The notes under the pieces were generated by a model. The model was not told the DNA's origin. It did not search any database and worked only from the letters and a program-made list of their open reading frames with translations. Made by a program: the position numbers and the translations under genes. DNA of 8,148 bases, from positions 1-8,148 of the forward strand of contig DATFDL010000519.1 in the NCBI GenBank assembly GCA_035252155.1, read 5' to 3'. This DNA is from JAICLL01 sp035252155 (GTDB lineage: Bacteria; Planctomycetota; Planctomycetia; Pirellulales; JAICIG01). Shown here one piece after another: positions 6,586 to 8,148 of this stretch (its first letter is position 1; each line of letters starts with the position of its first letter).

Positions 6586-6950
6586 GTGTCCGACGCGGCA
6601 GCCGACACTCCATTCCAAATCACGATTACGGCGGTCGCCGAATCGCAACTTCGCTCCCTCACTGCACGGGAGCAGCGGATCGTCGAAACGGCAGTTTTGA
6701 CACGCCTGAGGCAATCGCCGACGACGCCAACTCGGGCCATCAAGCCCTCAGGCCCAATCCGGTGGCTGAATTTGAATTGCGCGTCGGCGATCTTCGCGTA
6801 TTATATAATGTGGAAGGATCGGAAGCCGTGCTTCTGATCGTGGGAAAGAAAGTGGGCAACAAACTTGTCGTGGAAGGAGAGGAATTCCATGGGCATCAAG
6901 ACGATCTCCCTGAGTCAACTGGAGGCGGACCCGCGCAAGACGCTCAGTGA
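6586..6950 (+). pseudogene. RelE/ParE-like toxin gene, frameshifted
   Basis: Two adjacent frames together spell one small toxin of the RelE/ParE-type fold, about 121 residues if joined. The first part, from the GTG at 6586, reads 'FQITITAVAESQLRSLTARE' and ends '...RAIKP'. The second part continues in another frame from 6747 with 'LRPNPVAEFELRVGDLRVLYNVEG', then 'LLIVGKKVGNKLVVEGEE', matching the family's usual core 'KPLRPNP...WELRVGDLRVFYDV' and 'AVGxKxGN'. The break falls in 6742-6750 (AAGCCCTCA), where one base seems to be missing after AAGCC. Without correction the first frame ends with an unrelated tail at 6837. The site is not an obvious slippery heptamer, so programmed frameshifting is unlikely, leaving a disabling mutation or a sequencing error near the CCC run. 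Members of the family typically cleave mRNA or poison gyrase, and which applies here is unknown. The toxin end overlaps the antitoxin start by 62 bp. Confidence 0.75.
6874..6882 (+). promoter_or_regulatory. Ribosome binding site for the antitoxin gene
   Basis: AAGGAGAGG lies 6 nt upstream of the ATG at 6889, inside the toxin coding sequence. It supports this ATG over the in-frame GTG at 6865 and indicates independent translation initiation of the antitoxin. Confidence 0.65.
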
Positions 6951-7140
6951 GTGCGCCGATTCCGGGCAAGCTGTTGTCGTGGAACTTCCGGATCAGCGAC
7001 TGGTGTCCATTCAGCCTTTGGAAGCAGGCGACGACGATTCGTTGACAAGCGATTTGCTGGAATCGAACGCGGCATTTCGCGCAATCGTTGCCAAATCGAA
7101 GTCGAGTCCTCGCCGGCCGTTTGTCGCCGGCTCCGAGTAA
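6889..7140 (+). CDS. Antitoxin of a type II toxin-antitoxin pair (Phd/YefM-like)
   Basis: An 83-residue protein starting MGIKTISLSQLEADPRKTL, followed by an 'ECADSGQAVVVELPDQRLVSIQPLE' stretch. This is the short beta-alpha-beta N-terminal pattern of Phd/YefM-like antitoxins ('s.sel...l...l..v..g..vvi...gr.va.l'), which dimerise, bind their own promoter and wrap the toxin with the C-terminal half. The C-terminal part from about residue 46 is acidic then basic and probably disordered until bound. The gene overlaps the 3' end of the toxin gene, giving toxin-first order as in HigBA-like loci. The reading frame is intact although the toxin frame is broken. The family assignment rests on pattern and context. 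The RHH or AbrB class is less likely. Confidence 0.75.
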   Translation: MGIKTISLSQLEADPRKTLSECADSGQAVVVELPDQRLVSIQPLEAGDDDSLTSDLLESNAAFRAIVAKSKSSPRRPFVAGSE

Positions 7141-7156
7141 CGCCGCCGCCATTGCC

Positions 7157-8148
7157 ATGCGACGTCTGCCATTGAAAGCCGTTTGCGCCGCCTTGGCGTT
7201 ACTGGCGGCATCCAACGATCTTTGGAGTGCGGAAACCATCTGGATCGAAGCGGAACACCTCCGCGTCATCCGCGGCAGTTGCTTTCCAGACATGGAGCAA
7301 ACCACCGATGGACATTGGGGCCTCTCGGGTCCCGGCATCGCGCCGGAATGGACGCAGGGCGGCGAGAGCGAATGGCTGAGCGTGGCCTGCGGGCCCGACG
7401 ACGATCGGGCCGAGGCCGTTCATGATTTTGAAGCGCCGGAAGCCGGCGAGTGGACGCTCTGGGTGCGATACCGCGATTGGCGAAAGCAAACCGAGCGGTT
7501 CGCCGTGCGCATCGAGCAGGCGGGCCGGCGGCAGGAGTTCGTTTTTGGCGAGCAGCCCGTCGTCGATGAAGACGACGAACTGAAGCTGCTCTGGCGGTGG
7601 GTTTTCGGATGGGATTCGCGACCGCTCAAGCTCGCTAAGGGGCCGGCTAGGCTCACTCTGTTGGCCCATGCTAAGCAGCCGGTGCATCGGCAGGTCGATT
7701 GTTTTTGCCTCACCACCGATCGAGAGTACCGCCCCCTTCATCGTGAAAAGCCCAGCCGCGCCGCTTGGCAATTGCTCGATGAGTTACGGGCAAAACCCAA
7801 GGTTGCGCCACAGCCGTTGGCGGCCCGCGCCGGTGATTTCACGGCGCCGGCCGTCTGGAAGCCCGCTACTTTTCGCGATACGGGTTTTCTTTATCTTTGG
7901 AACGTGGGCGGCGCGTGGTTGGAAGACCTCGCTTCGCAAGATCCAAACCGCGTGCTGGTTCCTTATGGCACCGAGCCGGCGCTGATCGCGCCGTTCCGCG
8001 CGGCCTTTGGCGGTCGAGCCGACGTGCCGATCTTCAGCGACCCGCGGATCGTGCCCACGTTTCATGGCGCCGGCCCGAGCATTTTGGACAATTCAAACGT
8101 CCTCGCGTGGCTCGCGGCCAACCCCGACCGGCCGTGGGCCAACATGAT
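7157..8148 (+). CDS. Secreted protein with carbohydrate-binding-like N-terminus (partial, 3' end missing)
   Basis: An open frame runs from the ATG at 7157 to the window edge with no stop, giving at least 330 residues. An N-terminal signal peptide (MRRLPLKAV, then a hydrophobic Ala/Leu core) has probable cleavage after 'LWSA', before 'ETIWIEAEHL'. The following 'IWIEAE...W...GEWTLWVRYRDW' pattern resembles the beta-sandwich, CBM-like modules that begin many exported planctomycete enzymes. After about residue 215 (PLAARAGDFTAPAVWKPATF) a second domain begins with 'DTGFLYLWNVGGAWLEDL', which I do not recognise. It starts 16 bp after the antitoxin stop with no strong Shine-Dalgarno sequence, so co-transcription with the toxin-antitoxin pair is possible but not shown. 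The minus-strand open frames opposite are shadows, lacking signal peptides or motifs. The enzymatic role, if any, lies beyond the window or in the unrecognised domain. Confidence 0.75.
   Translation, partial: MRRLPLKAVCAALALLAASNDLWSAETIWIEAEHLRVIRGSCFPDMEQTTDGHWGLSGPGIAPEWTQGGESEWLSVACGPDDDRAEAVHDFEAPEAGEWTLWVRYRDWRKQTERFAVRIEQAGRRQEFVFGEQPVVDEDDELKLLWRWVFGWDSRPLKLAKGPARLTLLAHAKQPVHRQVDCFCLTTDREYRPLHREKPSRAAWQLLDELRAKPKVAPQPLAARAGDFTAPAVWKPATFRDTGFLYLWNVGGAWLEDLASQDPNRVLVPYGTEPALIAPFRAAFGGRADVPIFSDPRIVPTFHGAGPSILDNSNVLAWLAANPDRPWANM

Noticed and set aside
6742..6750. Programmed -1 frameshifting in the toxin gene
   Set aside because: AAGCCCTCA lacks an X-XXY-YYZ slippery heptamer, and re-pairing CCC to GCC would be unfavourable, so a mutation or sequence error is the simpler reading.
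6800..6809. ATTATATAAT palindrome with a perfect TATAAT, as an internal antitoxin promoter
   Set aside because: No -35-like box lies at a suitable distance, and the bases encode the conserved LYN portion of the toxin, so coding constraint explains the AT content.
7199..7771. Minus-strand open frame of 190 codons
   Set aside because: It is antisense to the secreted protein starting at 7157, whose signal peptide and CBM-like pattern make the plus strand the coding one.

Overview
The window looks like a GC-rich chromosome segment from a planctomycete, most likely Pirellulales or a close relative. This is inferred from gene content, not from a marker gene. The main clue is a long secreted protein joining the PVC-type 'membrane-bound dehydrogenase' propeller, a helical-repeat middle and a C-terminal CxxCH cytochrome domain, an architecture typical of Planctomycetes and Verrucomicrobia. 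An exported formylglycine-type sulfatase next to it fits the same group, as do the palindromic intergenic repeats.

Layout. Positions 1-313 hold no supported gene: a 16-bp palindrome, a small GC hairpin and one diverged copy of a palindromic dispersed repeat. A membrane-anchored AsmA-like protein follows (314-1624, +). Its stop codon lies inside the left arm of a composite inverted-repeat element (1618-1703). The sulfatase follows 13 bp later (1716-3242, +). A convergent intergenic region (3243-3433) carries a near-perfect 33-bp inverted repeat of the same family as the copy near the window start. On the minus strand, 3434-6457 encodes the 1007-residue dehydrogenase/cytochrome c protein, with a heptanucleotide TGAACCC tract inside its coding sequence. 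A short divergent intergenic region contains a 13-bp tandem repeat. It leads into a toxin-antitoxin pair on the plus strand in toxin-first order. The RelE/ParE-like toxin (6586-6950) is broken by an apparent one-base frameshift, while the antitoxin (6889-7140) is intact and overlaps the toxin's 3' end. Sixteen bases later a secreted protein with a carbohydrate-binding-like N-terminus begins (7157) and runs off the window.

How the genes relate. The sulfatase and the cytochrome c-linked dehydrogenase are both predicted to be exported and fit the general planctomycete pattern of sulfated-polysaccharide breakdown and periplasmic oxidation of sugar-like substrates. They are convergent, so not one operon, and any shared pathway is inference. 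The toxin-antitoxin pair and the repeats look like accessory or mobile material between metabolic genes. I see no clearly new multi-gene system. The most notable signals are the repeat elements (one supplying a stop codon, one lying inside a coding region) and the frameshifted toxin beside an intact antitoxin.
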